Notes: generated by a model not told the origin, from the sequence alone. DNA of 64,000 nucleotides from Flavilitoribacter sp020436695 (GCA_041392665.1 JAWKLQ010000017.1:127902-191901); one strand, 5' to 3'; numbered from the stretch's first letter, positions 42,529 through 52,141 are shown. A program made the numbers and translations.

Positions 42529-44181
42529 TTACTTCTTCACTTCCGCCCGTTGTCTGTTCAGTTTCCGGAACTCTTCCGGCGTAAGCTTCCAGTATTCGAT
42601 AATCGGATTTTCAGCTACCTTTGCGTTGTATTCCTCAATGAAGCGCTGATTCAAACTATCATTGTCCTGATATTTTTCCCGGAGCTCTTCCAACTGTTGA
42701 TGCAGCACGGCCTGCACATCGGCATAAGCCGGATCATCATAAACGTTATGCATTTCCATCGGGTCTTTCTCCAGATCGATCAGCTCCCATTCATCTATGT
42801 CGTAATAGAAGTGGATCAGTTTATACTTATCGGTCGTGATCCCGTAATGCCGCATCACATTGTGCTCGGAGGGATGTTCGTAGTAGTGATAGTAATGCGC
42901 GGTTCGCCAATCGGGGGGAGTCTCCCCTTTCAGGATCGGCACCATGCTTTGGCCCTGCATATCAGAGGGGATCTCAGCTCCGGCAACGTCCAGGAAAGTT
43001 TCGCCAAAATCCAGATTAGACACCAGCTTATTGTTTACGCTCCCGGGGTCAACCACTCCCGGCCAGCGGACCAGCAGCGGGGTACGCAATGATTCCCGGT
43101 ACATCCAGCGCTTATCGAACCAGCCATGTTCGCCCAGGTAAAATCCCTGATCAGAAGTGTAGACCACAATGGTATTCTCTTCCAGACCATTTTCCTTTAA
43201 ATAATCCAGTACCCGGCCTACGCTCTTATCCACCGCAGCAACGCAGGACAGATAATCCCTCATATAGCGTTGGTATTTGAATCTTACCAGCTCGTCTCCG
43301 GTAGGGTTCGTTTTTTTGTATTCCTCGTAAATAGGCCCGTAAACGGCATCCCATCTCTTCAGTTGTTCTTCATTTAGTCCTCCCCGAGGCTGATCGGTCA
43401 TCTTCAGGTCCCGATCCATATACATCGTGGAAGCAATGGTCATATTGTTTAATTTGGCGGCATCTCTTCCGCCGGAATAATCATCAAAAAGGGTTGAAGG
43501 CTCCGGGAAAGTGACGTCCTCATACATACCCAGTTCGTTGGGTCCCGGGTCCCAGGCCCGGTGGGGCGCCTTATGCTGCATCATGACCATAAAAGGCTGC
43601 TCGGAATCTTTGACCCCTTCCAGCCAGTCGATCGCTTTATCTGTAATGATGTCGGTCGTATAGCCTTCCATCTTGTATTCACCGTCCTGGTTGATGAAGG
43701 TAGGGTTGTAATAACTTCCCTGCCCTGGGAGTATATCGTAATAGTCAAAACCGGTGGGTGTTTCGCCAAGGTGTAATTTACCGATCATTGCCGTTTTGTA
43801 TCCTACTTGTTGCAGTACCTTAGTGAAGGTCGGCTGACTGAAATCGAATTTGGAACCGATCGTATTATCGATAAAACCATTCATATGGCTGTATTTCCCG
43901 GTGAGAATGGTTGCCCGGGAAGGGCCGCAGATCGAGTTCGTTACCAGACAGTGATTGAAGAGCATTCCCTGTTGGGCCAGTCGGTCAATGTTAGGCGTGG
44001 GGGCAAGCGTCGCCAATGGCCCTCCGTAGGCACTGATGGCCTGATAGGCGTGATCGTCGCTCATAATGAAGATAATATTCGGCCTTTTCGGTGCCTCTGC
44101 AGTCGTTTCCGAAGTACATTGAAAGAAGGTCAATGTCAATACACTCAGGATAATGCCTAGGAATAGTTGTTTTATATTCAT
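42529..44181 (-). CDS. Sulfatase lipoprotein (S1 family)
   Basis: A 550-residue lipoprotein (lipobox LTFFQC-T). The sulfatase signature CGPSRATILTGKY carries the Cys that is converted to formylglycine. Metal and active-site segments are PNIIFIMSDDHAYQAIS and VYTSDQGFYLGEHGWFDKRW. The family hydrolyses sulfate esters, often on marine polysaccharides. The activating formylglycine-generating enzyme is not in the window. It lies 28 nt after the stop side of the propeller kinase gene on the same strand (kinase upstream), so they may be co-transcribed. Confidence 0.92.
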   Translation of the reverse strand: MNIKQLFLGIILSVLTLTFFQCTSETTAEAPKRPNIIFIMSDDHAYQAISAYGGPLATLAPTPNIDRLAQQGMLFNHCLVTNSICGPSRATILTGKYSHMNGFIDNTIGSKFDFSQPTFTKVLQQVGYKTAMIGKLHLGETPTGFDYYDILPGQGSYYNPTFINQDGEYKMEGYTTDIITDKAIDWLEGVKDSEQPFMVMMQHKAPHRAWDPGPNELGMYEDVTFPEPSTLFDDYSGGRDAAKLNNMTIASTMYMDRDLKMTDQPRGGLNEEQLKRWDAVYGPIYEEYKKTNPTGDELVRFKYQRYMRDYLSCVAAVDKSVGRVLDYLKENGLEENTIVVYTSDQGFYLGEHGWFDKRWMYRESLRTPLLVRWPGVVDPGSVNNKLVSNLDFGETFLDVAGAEIPSDMQGQSMVPILKGETPPDWRTAHYYHYYEHPSEHNVMRHYGITTDKYKLIHFYYDIDEWELIDLEKDPMEMHNVYDDPAYADVQAVLHQQLEELREKYQDNDSLNQRFIEEYNAKVAENPIIEYWKLTPEEFRKLNRQRAEVKK

Positions 44182-44209
44182 TCTATTAACTATTTTAAAA
44201 AAATCAGGT

Positions 44210-47200
44210 CTACTTTAGCCGAATACTCAGCTCTACGCGAGTACCCATTGCATCGCCTTCCGCAGAGACCAGATCGATAACCCGAACGGATGTTTCCATA
44301 TTGTAAGCCTTATTGATGATATCGATCCGCTCCTGGGTAATGTTCATACCCATTGAAGTCTTTTTGAATTTTTTGGATGCGAGTTCTGCCGATTTTTTCC
44401 GACCGACACCATTGTCTTCTATAGTACATTGCAGGAAATTGTTGACCTTTTTCAGCTCAATAACAATAGCCCCTTTTTCTTTCTTGTGTCTCAGGCCATG
44501 CCAGATCGCATTTTCCACATAGGGCTGCATGAGCATGGGAGGAATATCAATATTTTCCGTTTCGAGTTCTTCATCCACAATGATCTCATAAGTAAAGCTC
44601 TCCCGGAGACGAAGGTTCTCCATTTCCATATATAGCGAGAGCGCCTCCAGTTCGTCCTTGATCGAAACATAATTGGAGCGCGAATTTTGCAAAATAAGCC
44701 TGATCAGTCGCGAAAAACCGTTGAGATATTCCGAAGCCTTCCTGGTTTCATTCCTGATGATGTAACTTTCAATGGAGTTCAGGCAGTTAAAAATGAAGTG
44801 TGGATTCATCTGTGAACGCAGGGCGGTGAGTTCAACACTGGCCAGCTTATTTTCGAAGTCAGACCGAATGCGCTCTGCTTTTCTCACCTGCCGTAAGCGG
44901 TAACGATAAAAAGTATACACACCAGCCAGGATGAGCAGGATCACACTCCCTTTAAACCACCAGCGCTGCCACCAGGGGATGGCCACATTCAGGTCAATCT
45001 TCAGGGGTTTTTCATTCCAGATCCCGTCCCGATTAGCGGCTTTGACCAGAAAGGTATAATGTCCACCATCAACATTGGTGTAAGCGGCATAGGATCGTTG
45101 ACCGGAGTGGACCCATTCATCATCCACACCTTCCAGCTTATACTGGTACTGGTGATGATTGGGGTTGGTAAACCCGATGGAGGAAAATTCAAATGAAAAG
45201 TAGTTTTCCCAATAATTCAGATCGATGTGCTGAGTCATGAAAAGGCTTGAATCCGATGGCCAGGGGTTGTTATACACGTTGAAAGCCGTCAGATAAGGCT
45301 GCGGCTGCTCCCGGCTGATGTTTAATTTCAATGGATCAAAAATACTCATGCCCTTTCGAAATCCGACTGCGATCTCTCCCGAAGATAGTGTTTCCACCTG
45401 ATTCACAGTAGACACTTTCAGGTCTTCATCCAGCCATTGTAGTCCGTCCAGTTCGTTGTAGATCTCTACCGTTCTGCGATCCGGGTGAATTTTAAGCAGT
45501 CCGCTGGGGCTATACGTCCACAAATTATTTTCGCGGTCAACTGCCAGTTTGGCTACCCCCAGAGAAGCGTCAGCCTTTCCCTTGATGATCCGCACAGAAT
45601 CAGCAGAGGTATATTGAGCAAACGAATATCTCCGGTAGATGCCTTTCATTGGTGCACCAGGATCGATCGCTCCCAACAAACCTTCCTCTTCATCACTTAC
45701 CCAGAGAATACCATCCTGCCCTTCCACAAAATCTTTGGGAGTACGAAAAGTATGCTCCGGATCATCTTCGCTGAGCAGGAAATGAAAAGCATCCTCCTCA
45801 TAAGAATAATAAGCTATACCACCGCATACGGAGATCCAGACCTGCTGCCGGCTGTCTTCGTAGAACGCCCAGCGAAAACGGGGTTGCCCACAGGCAGGCA
45901 GCCACTCTGCCAGGGAACTTACTTCCCAGGTTCGCGGATCGATCTTGAGAACGCCGTTCTCCAGTCCTCCCAACCAGATATACCCTTTACTGTCGATAAA
46001 CATGTTCAGCCAGTTTCGTTCGGGTGGTAATTTATCGGAAACCGGGTGAAGCACCATGGAGCGCCCGTCTGCCGACAATGTATACATGGCATTTCGTTCC
46101 AGAATGAGTAGTTGCCCATCTTCCAGCAATACCAGGTCACTCCCGTTAAAGAGTCGGCCTGAGTAATCTGCCGGCATCGGTATGTGCTGCCATGTCCCTT
46201 CGGCTAGATCATAACGATGAAGACCATTACCTGCACTAACATTTAGATAGATCAGCCCCCTTTCCGGATCTTCCAGTATCCGCTGGGTGATAAAAGGAGA
46301 TGAAGCACCATTCGTTTCGTAAAAATAATTTGGAAATTGGGTCGTAGCCGGATCGTACACTTTCAAACCAGAAGTACTGGTCGACCAGATCCTTCCATCC
46401 CGATCGATCAGGTCAATATCGTAGGCTATCTTCTGATCGGGATCATCCTGCCAGGGGTAGGATAAGCTTTGATCTCCGGTATTCAATACGGCAATCCCTC
46501 TATTGCAACTGATCCAGATCTCATCGGCAGATTTTGGATACATCCACCCAAAGTTCCACGCTTCCTGAGGTACCAGCTTCTTTATTATTGTTTTGGTCTG
46601 GGGCTGGTAGACCGTTATCTGCCCGGAATCATCGAGAATATACAATTGCCCATCGGTATGTGCCTGTAACTGACGGATGCCCGGGACTACCACATGCGAA
46701 TAATCAAAGGTATTATCCTGTTTATTGAAAGCTAATAATCGATGGTTGGTCCCGGTCCAGATGACCGCATCATTTGCGCCATCCTGTTCCAGTGCCTGAA
46801 TTGACTCCGTGCCCTCACCCTGGCTTGGAACGGGGATATATTGCAAAAACTTTTCCTGCTGGTCATCCAGGCGATAAAGTATATGAGAGCGCAGGCCCAA
46901 CCACAGTACGCTTTGCCGGTCTACCTGTAGCCTCGACACGTAATTGGAAGCCAAAGAAGTCGAATCCTGATCATCATGTACATAAGTCTTAAAGTTACCC
47001 TTTGCTGGTTGATAGACATTCAACCCACCGAATGTACCGATCCAAACCTGCCCGTTATTCGGATCGGCAGCCATACTGATAACAGAATTGTTGGTAAGCG
47101 AGAGGGAATCCCCGGCCTGATGACGAAAGACCTCGATGCGTTTTCCATCGAACCGTGAAAGCCCGTCATAACTACCGATCCAGACGAATCCATAAGCGTC

Positions 47201-47350
47201 CTGCACCAATCCTCGCAAATAATGATTAGGCAGTCCGTCTTCCGCACTAATGATCCTACTAGGATGCACCAGATCATATTGGGCGATTGCCGGCTTGCTG
47301 AGATAGGTAACAAATAGAACTACCAGACAACGAAAAAATACTTTCTTCAT
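44210..47350 (-). CDS. Propeller-type sensor histidine kinase (LytS-like)
   Basis: A 1046-residue membrane kinase. Signal peptide, then about 14 two-component-propeller repeats (for example GLVQDAYGFVWIGSYDGLSR and DPNNGQVWIGTFGGLNVY; residues about 35-700). A Y_Y_Y domain (about 715-790) and one membrane helix (about 795-815) follow. A short linker leads to a HisKA_7TM/LytS-type kinase core with RSQMNPHFIFNCLNSIESYI (phospho-acceptor His), YVENAIWHGLRHKKEKGA (N box) and IEDNGVGRKKSA (G box). No LytTR response regulator is adjacent, so its partner is elsewhere. The sulfatase follows immediately downstream, suggesting polysaccharide sensing. Confidence 0.92.
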   Translation of the reverse strand: MKKVFFRCLVVLFVTYLSKPAIAQYDLVHPSRIISAEDGLPNHYLRGLVQDAYGFVWIGSYDGLSRFDGKRIEVFRHQAGDSLSLTNNSVISMAADPNNGQVWIGTFGGLNVYQPAKGNFKTYVHDDQDSTSLASNYVSRLQVDRQSVLWLGLRSHILYRLDDQQEKFLQYIPVPSQGEGTESIQALEQDGANDAVIWTGTNHRLLAFNKQDNTFDYSHVVVPGIRQLQAHTDGQLYILDDSGQITVYQPQTKTIIKKLVPQEAWNFGWMYPKSADEIWISCNRGIAVLNTGDQSLSYPWQDDPDQKIAYDIDLIDRDGRIWSTSTSGLKVYDPATTQFPNYFYETNGASSPFITQRILEDPERGLIYLNVSAGNGLHRYDLAEGTWQHIPMPADYSGRLFNGSDLVLLEDGQLLILERNAMYTLSADGRSMVLHPVSDKLPPERNWLNMFIDSKGYIWLGGLENGVLKIDPRTWEVSSLAEWLPACGQPRFRWAFYEDSRQQVWISVCGGIAYYSYEEDAFHFLLSEDDPEHTFRTPKDFVEGQDGILWVSDEEEGLLGAIDPGAPMKGIYRRYSFAQYTSADSVRIIKGKADASLGVAKLAVDRENNLWTYSPSGLLKIHPDRRTVEIYNELDGLQWLDEDLKVSTVNQVETLSSGEIAVGFRKGMSIFDPLKLNISREQPQPYLTAFNVYNNPWPSDSSLFMTQHIDLNYWENYFSFEFSSIGFTNPNHHQYQYKLEGVDDEWVHSGQRSYAAYTNVDGGHYTFLVKAANRDGIWNEKPLKIDLNVAIPWWQRWWFKGSVILLILAGVYTFYRYRLRQVRKAERIRSDFENKLASVELTALRSQMNPHFIFNCLNSIESYIIRNETRKASEYLNGFSRLIRLILQNSRSNYVSIKDELEALSLYMEMENLRLRESFTYEIIVDEELETENIDIPPMLMQPYVENAIWHGLRHKKEKGAIVIELKKVNNFLQCTIEDNGVGRKKSAELASKKFKKTSMGMNITQERIDIINKAYNMETSVRVIDLVSAEGDAMGTRVELSIRLK

Positions 47351-47706
47351 GAAAATATGCGACCGGATTTAGAGGTTTATCCAATTACTCAGAACATTTT
47401 TAAATTTTCCTGATTGAGCGAGAGAGAGCAAATTTTGTTCTGACCGAGGCAAAAAACGCAGGCATACTTAGAAAGTACGGCGAGGCTTTTTAACGAAGGG
47501 CGGGAGAAAATTTGCCGCTCGCAGCCGATTGAGGGAATTTTAAACATGTTCTCGATAGGAAAGATACCAAAAAGGGATAAAAAGAGAAGACTAGCCGGCA
47601 TTTTTCGGATGATAGATAAGATTGCGCTGGCCATTCGTTGTGTATTCAAGCTTGTTTTTTACCTCTTAATGCACTAAATTGATATCTCACTAACGCAGTT
47701 CTCATC
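47351..47706. other. Intergenic region with palindromic element
   Basis: 356 bp between the kinase and the small peptide gene, mostly filled by the 160-bp palindromic element (47392-47551). An 86-residue minus-strand frame over this element is not regarded as a gene. Confidence 0.6.
47392..47551. repeat. 160-bp imperfect palindromic element (MITE/REP-like)
   Basis: The left end GAACATTTTTAAATTTTCCT and the reverse complement of the right end (GAACATGTTTAAAATTCCCT) match over about 45 bp with scattered differences. The middle forms a weaker stem (GGCATACTT / AAGTACGGC). A half-copy of the right arm lies at 57034-57065. It holds no gene. It may be a small non-autonomous mobile element or a structured RNA. 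Confidence 0.65.
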
Positions 47707-47826
47707 ATGAAAAAAGGAAAACCCATATCCGGACTTGATAAATTTCAAGATCAAAAACTTACCGTCAAAGCTACAAAAACCATCAAAGGTGGAGGAAAAG
47801 TTAACTGGGGCCTGGCAATCGTTTAA
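47707..47826 (+). CDS. 39-aa double-glycine leader peptide (bacteriocin/RiPP-precursor-like)
   Basis: A short gene encoding 39 residues. The N-terminal part (MKKGKPISGLDKFQDQKLTV) is followed by KATKTIKGGGK, then VNWGLAIV. The pattern of a charged leader with a Leu/Phe-containing helix ending in ...IKGG is that of Bacteroidota peptide precursors cleaved after Gly-Gly by peptidase-containing ABC transporters. The core would be only 10 or 11 residues, which is short. No transporter, LanM or other modifying enzyme is in the window. It lies between the palindromic element and a serine hydrolase gene. Codon content is normal. The assignment is inference from the motif; the frame itself is directly visible. 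Confidence 0.55.
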   Translation: MKKGKPISGLDKFQDQKLTVKATKTIKGGGKVNWGLAIV

Positions 47827-47887
47827 AAAGTTCAGGCCGTTCAGCTTTATTTCATCGTCCTCCTACTTTTCCTCCCAACGATACTTT

Positions 47888-49159
47888 TTATTGGTTAGCC
47901 GCCAGCATGATCGGCCCATACACTGCATCCCGGAATTTTTTATGCAATGCTCCGTCAAATGGAAATTTCTGCACAAAAAGTACGGCCGTCAGTTCATTCA
48001 CCGGATCCACCCAAAACAGAGTGCTGGCAGCACCATCCCAAAAGAACTCCCCTACTATACCGTGGTTTTCTTCCACGGTGGCCGGTGGACGGGTACGCAC
48101 GGCAAAATCAATTCCGAAACCGACCTGCCCTTTACTGGGCAACCACATTCTTTGGGAGATCGTATCCGATAACTGATTGGTAGCCATCAACTCCACCGTC
48201 TCCGGTTTTAGGATAGTAGCCCCGTCGAAAGTGCCCTTGTGTACCAGCATACGGGCGAACCGCATGTAATTGTCGAGCGTTGATGTAAGCCCGTAACCAC
48301 CGGGAGTTAATGGCCAGCGATTGAGGTTAAAGCTGTTTGCCCCTTCGTCGGGCACCCGGTCTAAATTGCCGTCTTCCGTCATCCGGTACATGCCCGCAAA
48401 CCGGGGCTGATCGTTTTCTGGAATATAATATCTGGTCTGATCCATTTTTAACGGATCAAGTACATGAGTCTGAAGATACTCCGCATAGGGTACTCCTGAC
48501 AGGCGCTCTACCATAAACGCCTGCACGTCTACCGAAGGTCCATAAGCCCACTGATCGCCGGGATGAAAAGCCAGGGGCAGACTGCCAAATTTCTCCGCCA
48601 TTTCTACCAGGGTATTTTCCCGGTCCATGGGGTTCGTTTCTCTAACCAGTTTGCCAAAAGCCGTCGTATCAGCAGTATTACTCACGATTCCGGAGGTGTG
48701 ACGCGTGATATCCCGGATGGTAACTGGTCGGTGCGCGGGTTCCAGGATCATGTTACCTTCTTCGTCCGGCCCCACGTATACCTGCATATCCGCAAATTCC
48801 GGAGCGTATTTAGACAGCGGATCATCCAGTTCAAATGCCCCCTGTTCGTAGAGCGTCATCAGGGCCGTGCCGGTGATCGGTTTGGTCATCGAATAGATCC
48901 GCACAATGGTATTGCGATCCATCGGCTTTTTTGCCTCGCTGTCAGCATAACCAAAGGCATTAAAGTATACTTCCTGGTCTTTTTCGTAGATCAGAGCCGA
49001 CACGCCTGCAATAGAGCCGGCATCTACGAGGCTTTTCAGAGTAGAATCGATACGGGTCGTTGCCGTTTCATCGATAATTAATTGTTCGGTGCTGGTCTCA
49101 GTCGGGCTACACGCCAACAGGCTGCCCAGGAGCAGGGTAAATAAGAGGGTACGGTACAT
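47888..49159 (-). CDS. Serine hydrolase, beta-lactamase class C family lipoprotein
   Basis: A 423-residue lipoprotein (lipobox SLLAC-S). Class C-like fold: the nucleophile motif is SMTK (in IVRIYSMTKPITG), the Tyr motif is YGPS (QWAYGPSVD), and the late motif is HHG-like ENHGIVGEF. Relatives are penicillin-binding protein-like esterases or D-aminopeptidases. True beta-lactamase activity is not implied. It converges on the double-glycine peptide gene 61 bp away. A hairpin at 49193-49217 lies in its leader region. Confidence 0.9.
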   Translation of the reverse strand: MYRTLLFTLLLGSLLACSPTETSTEQLIIDETATTRIDSTLKSLVDAGSIAGVSALIYEKDQEVYFNAFGYADSEAKKPMDRNTIVRIYSMTKPITGTALMTLYEQGAFELDDPLSKYAPEFADMQVYVGPDEEGNMILEPAHRPVTIRDITRHTSGIVSNTADTTAFGKLVRETNPMDRENTLVEMAEKFGSLPLAFHPGDQWAYGPSVDVQAFMVERLSGVPYAEYLQTHVLDPLKMDQTRYYIPENDQPRFAGMYRMTEDGNLDRVPDEGANSFNLNRWPLTPGGYGLTSTLDNYMRFARMLVHKGTFDGATILKPETVELMATNQLSDTISQRMWLPSKGQVGFGIDFAVRTRPPATVEENHGIVGEFFWDGAASTLFWVDPVNELTAVLFVQKFPFDGALHKKFRDAVYGPIMLAANQ

Positions 49160-49192
49160 GGTTTTTCGTTTTAAGAATATAAAAAGCTAAAA

Positions 49193-49217
49193 AGTTCTCA
49201 GCTATAAGCTGGGAACT
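49193..49217. other. Hairpin in the divergent promoter region
   Basis: AGTTCTCAGCT and AGCTGGGAACT (11 bp, one wobble) enclose ATA, in the 180-bp space between the divergent serine hydrolase and hybrid kinase genes. It could be an operator or a leader structure. Confidence 0.35.
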
Positions 49218-49339
49218 ATTACGAAAGTACTAGTATTTTCAGCTTCGGTTGATTCCCTCTCGGTAAAAGTTTATCTTTATTCTGTTTATTAAACCTTGCC
49301 TGCCATAATGGTCATATTAAAGTGATTAATCCGGCATTT

Positions 49340-52084
49340 ATGCTACCAAAATGGCTTTCTCTCTTCGCTTGTCTGCTCTATACCAGTTTAGGTATAGCCC
49401 AATCTCCCATACAGCAATCACTGATTGACAGTCTGGAACAGCATCCGGTTAGAGATACCCAGTACGTCAAGTGGTTGAACAATCTTGCATATAGTTACTG
49501 GAATCAGAACCCCCGAAAAACGGATTCGCTGGGGCAGGTAGCGCTCGCCTTATCCGAACAGCTCGATTATACTATGGGGCAATGCCGATCCTTCAATCAC
49601 ATGGCTATTGGGCAATGGATGATGGGCATGTATCCGCAGGCATTTGAATATGCTTCTGAGCAGTTAAAAATTGCGGAGGCACATTCCCTGCAGAATGAAG
49701 TGATCAGCGCTTATTCCGTCATGGCCCTGATCACCGAAGATCAGGGGTTGACTGAAAGCTCGCTCGATTACCATCGGCGAGTGTTGGCCTACCACCGGGA
49801 ACAAAAGGATTCGGTTAACCTAGCTAAGACCCTTAATAATCTGGGTTCCGTCTATTACCGCCTGGGAAAAGCGGATACGACCTTGATCTTATTTCGACAG
49901 GCCTACGATATTCGGGAAGCCATCGGGGATAAACGGGGGATGCGGGAGTCTCTCTCCAATATCGGATATGTCCTCAATGAAATGGGAAAACCCAGAGAGG
50001 CTATGCCCCTGATCCAAAAGACGCTGGCCATTGCCCGGGAAATGGACGATAAGAACGGCATTATCAACGTCAGTGAAAATCTTGGAAATATTTATGTTAA
50101 CCTCAGCGAACTCGATACTGCCGAGCAGGTTTATCTCAAGGCACTGTCACTAGCCGAGGAGATGGGGGTTAATAAACGGGTGATCAGTATTAAGGAACAA
50201 CTCGCCAAATTGTACGAACTGAAAGGAGACTATCAAAAAGCGCTCGTTTATTTGAATGAATACTGGACGTTGAAAGACAGTATTGAAGGACAGGAATCCT
50301 CCGAAAAGATCTCTCAACTGGAAGCACGTTTCGAATCGGAGAAACAAAAGAACGAGATCACTAGGCTCCAGCAACAAAACCAAAGCACCCGCATCTGGAA
50401 CCGCATTTATGCCATTCAGGCTATTGCCGCGATAGCGCTGGCCATCCTCATCTTCAGCTTTTACCGCTACCGCCATAAGAAGAATGAGGAACTGCTTCTG
50501 GCAAAGGACGTTCAAACCAGACAACTGGAAGAGGTCAATCAGATGAAATCCCGTTTCCTGGCCAATGTTTCCCACGAATTGCGTACACCGCTCACCTTGA
50601 TCCAGGGGCCGGTAGAGCAACTCATCAAAACAAATCAAGATGGTCCGGAAAGGCAGCAACTCCGGTGGATCCATAATAATAGTCGCAAGCTGCTCAAAAT
50701 GATCAACCAGTTACTGGACCTCTCCAGGATCGAAGCGGGAAAACTGGAACTCAAAACCAGCCAGCAGGATCTCGTTCAGTTTTGCCGGTATATATGTAGC
50801 GCCTTTGAATCGCTGGCCGAGCAAAAAAAGATAAAACTCCGTTTTACTACGAAGAAAGATCCTCTTTTTGTTTATTTCGATTCCGAAAAGCTGGAGCAGG
50901 TGTTGAATAACCTCCTGTTTAACGCCTTTAAATTTACCGATGAAGGTTTCGTGGGCCTACAGATCGAGGAGATCATGCAGGATGATCAGGCCCTGGCCAG
51001 GATCACGGTCACCGACTCCGGGATAGGTATTCATCCCGAGCAATTGGCCTACGTTTTCGACCGCTTTTATCAGGCGCATCAGGGTGAGCCCTATGTATTA
51101 GAAGGAACCGGGATTGGCCTGGCCCTTTGCAAGGAATTAGTTGAGCTACATTACGGAAAGATCGAAGTGAGTAGTGAATTGGGGAAGGGTACGGAATTTT
51201 CCATCTTCCTACCCATGGGTTGTGCACACCTGGCTGAAGATGAGATCATTATTCCATCCGGGCAGCATCCGGTCAGCGAAATCCAGCCACTTTCACCGGC
51301 AATTACAGCCGAAATTACAGCCGACGGATCCGACCGTCACCTCCCCCTTTTGCTCCTCATTGAAGACAACCCGGATATGCTGGAATATATCCGCCACAAT
51401 CTTCAGAAGGATTACCGGGTCCTTACTGCCGCAAACGGAGCAACGGGTCTTGAAATAGCCCGGCAGGAAATACCCGACCTGATCCTTTCGGATGTGATGA
51501 TGCCCGGCATGAACGGTTTCGAGCTATGTGCGCAACTCAAAAAGGATATAAAGACCGATCACATCCCGATCATTCTCCTGACTGCCAGAGCCGGAGAGGA
51601 ATACAAGATCAAGGGGTTGAAGGTACAGGCCGATGACTATCTCCCAAAGCCTTTTAACCAGGAAGAGTTGATGGTCAGGATCCGAAATCTGATCAAAAGC
51701 CGAAGCCGCCTGCGACAACGCTTTGCCGAGCAGTCACTTTTTCAAAATGTCGATACCGGTCAGGATGCGGAAGATCTGTTTTTAAAACAGTTAAAAGAAG
51801 TCATCGAAGATCACATCAGCGATCCGCGATTCGATGTCAACACCCTCAGTAAACTGCTGGGCATGAGCAAATCACAGCTCAACCGAAAAATGAAAGCGGT
51901 GGTGAATAAAAGTCCCAATCAGTTCATCCGGTCTTACCGACTGGCGAAAGCCCGCCATCTCATCAAGAGCACCGACGCCACCTTATCGGAAATTGCCTAC
52001 GACGTCGGATTTTCCAGTCCTGCCTATTTTTCCAAATGCTTTCACGATGAATTTGGATTCCCACCCAGTTCACTGACGGAATGA
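49340..52084 (+). CDS. Hybrid TPR sensor kinase / response regulator / AraC protein
   Basis: A 914-residue protein combining input and output. Signal peptide-like N-terminus, then TPR repeats (about 30-320; for example AKTLNNLGSVYYRLGKADT), a coiled coil, and one membrane helix (about 360-380). A HisKA domain (FLANVSHELRTPLTLIQGP, His about 411) is followed by HATPase with YVFDRFYQAHQ and GTGIGLALCKELVELHYGK. A receiver domain (LLLIEDNPDMLEY, phospho-Asp in LILSDVMMPGMNGF) leads to a C-terminal AraC DNA-binding domain (LSEIAYDVGFSSPAYFSKCF). The ATG at 49340 is chosen over the GTG at 49322. Unlike classic SusR-type HTCS it senses with TPRs. A TATCTTTA box near 49275 is one base from the promoter consensus. 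Targets unknown; the TonB-like gene follows. Confidence 0.92.
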   Translation: MLPKWLSLFACLLYTSLGIAQSPIQQSLIDSLEQHPVRDTQYVKWLNNLAYSYWNQNPRKTDSLGQVALALSEQLDYTMGQCRSFNHMAIGQWMMGMYPQAFEYASEQLKIAEAHSLQNEVISAYSVMALITEDQGLTESSLDYHRRVLAYHREQKDSVNLAKTLNNLGSVYYRLGKADTTLILFRQAYDIREAIGDKRGMRESLSNIGYVLNEMGKPREAMPLIQKTLAIAREMDDKNGIINVSENLGNIYVNLSELDTAEQVYLKALSLAEEMGVNKRVISIKEQLAKLYELKGDYQKALVYLNEYWTLKDSIEGQESSEKISQLEARFESEKQKNEITRLQQQNQSTRIWNRIYAIQAIAAIALAILIFSFYRYRHKKNEELLLAKDVQTRQLEEVNQMKSRFLANVSHELRTPLTLIQGPVEQLIKTNQDGPERQQLRWIHNNSRKLLKMINQLLDLSRIEAGKLELKTSQQDLVQFCRYICSAFESLAEQKKIKLRFTTKKDPLFVYFDSEKLEQVLNNLLFNAFKFTDEGFVGLQIEEIMQDDQALARITVTDSGIGIHPEQLAYVFDRFYQAHQGEPYVLEGTGIGLALCKELVELHYGKIEVSSELGKGTEFSIFLPMGCAHLAEDEIIIPSGQHPVSEIQPLSPAITAEITADGSDRHLPLLLLIEDNPDMLEYIRHNLQKDYRVLTAANGATGLEIARQEIPDLILSDVMMPGMNGFELCAQLKKDIKTDHIPIILLTARAGEEYKIKGLKVQADDYLPKPFNQEELMVRIRNLIKSRSRLRQRFAEQSLFQNVDTGQDAEDLFLKQLKEVIEDHISDPRFDVNTLSKLLGMSKSQLNRKMKAVVNKSPNQFIRSYRLAKARHLIKSTDATLSEIAYDVGFSSPAYFSKCFHDEFGFPPSSLTE

Positions 52085-52129
52085 CACTGTCTTCGTAGCG
52101 GTTGAGATCGCATATTTATAGGTCTTGAG

Positions 52130-52141
52130 TTCAAATTTGAA
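52130..52141. promoter_or_regulatory. 12-bp palindrome, possible operator
   Basis: TTCAAATTTGAA is a perfect palindrome in the 208-bp gap between the hybrid kinase and the TonB-like gene. A related GCTCAAATTTTAAAG follows at about 52150. Confidence 0.25.

Noticed and set aside
47389..47649. 86-residue minus-strand frame over the palindromic element
   Set aside because: It coincides with the inverted-repeat element; its peptide has no family pattern.
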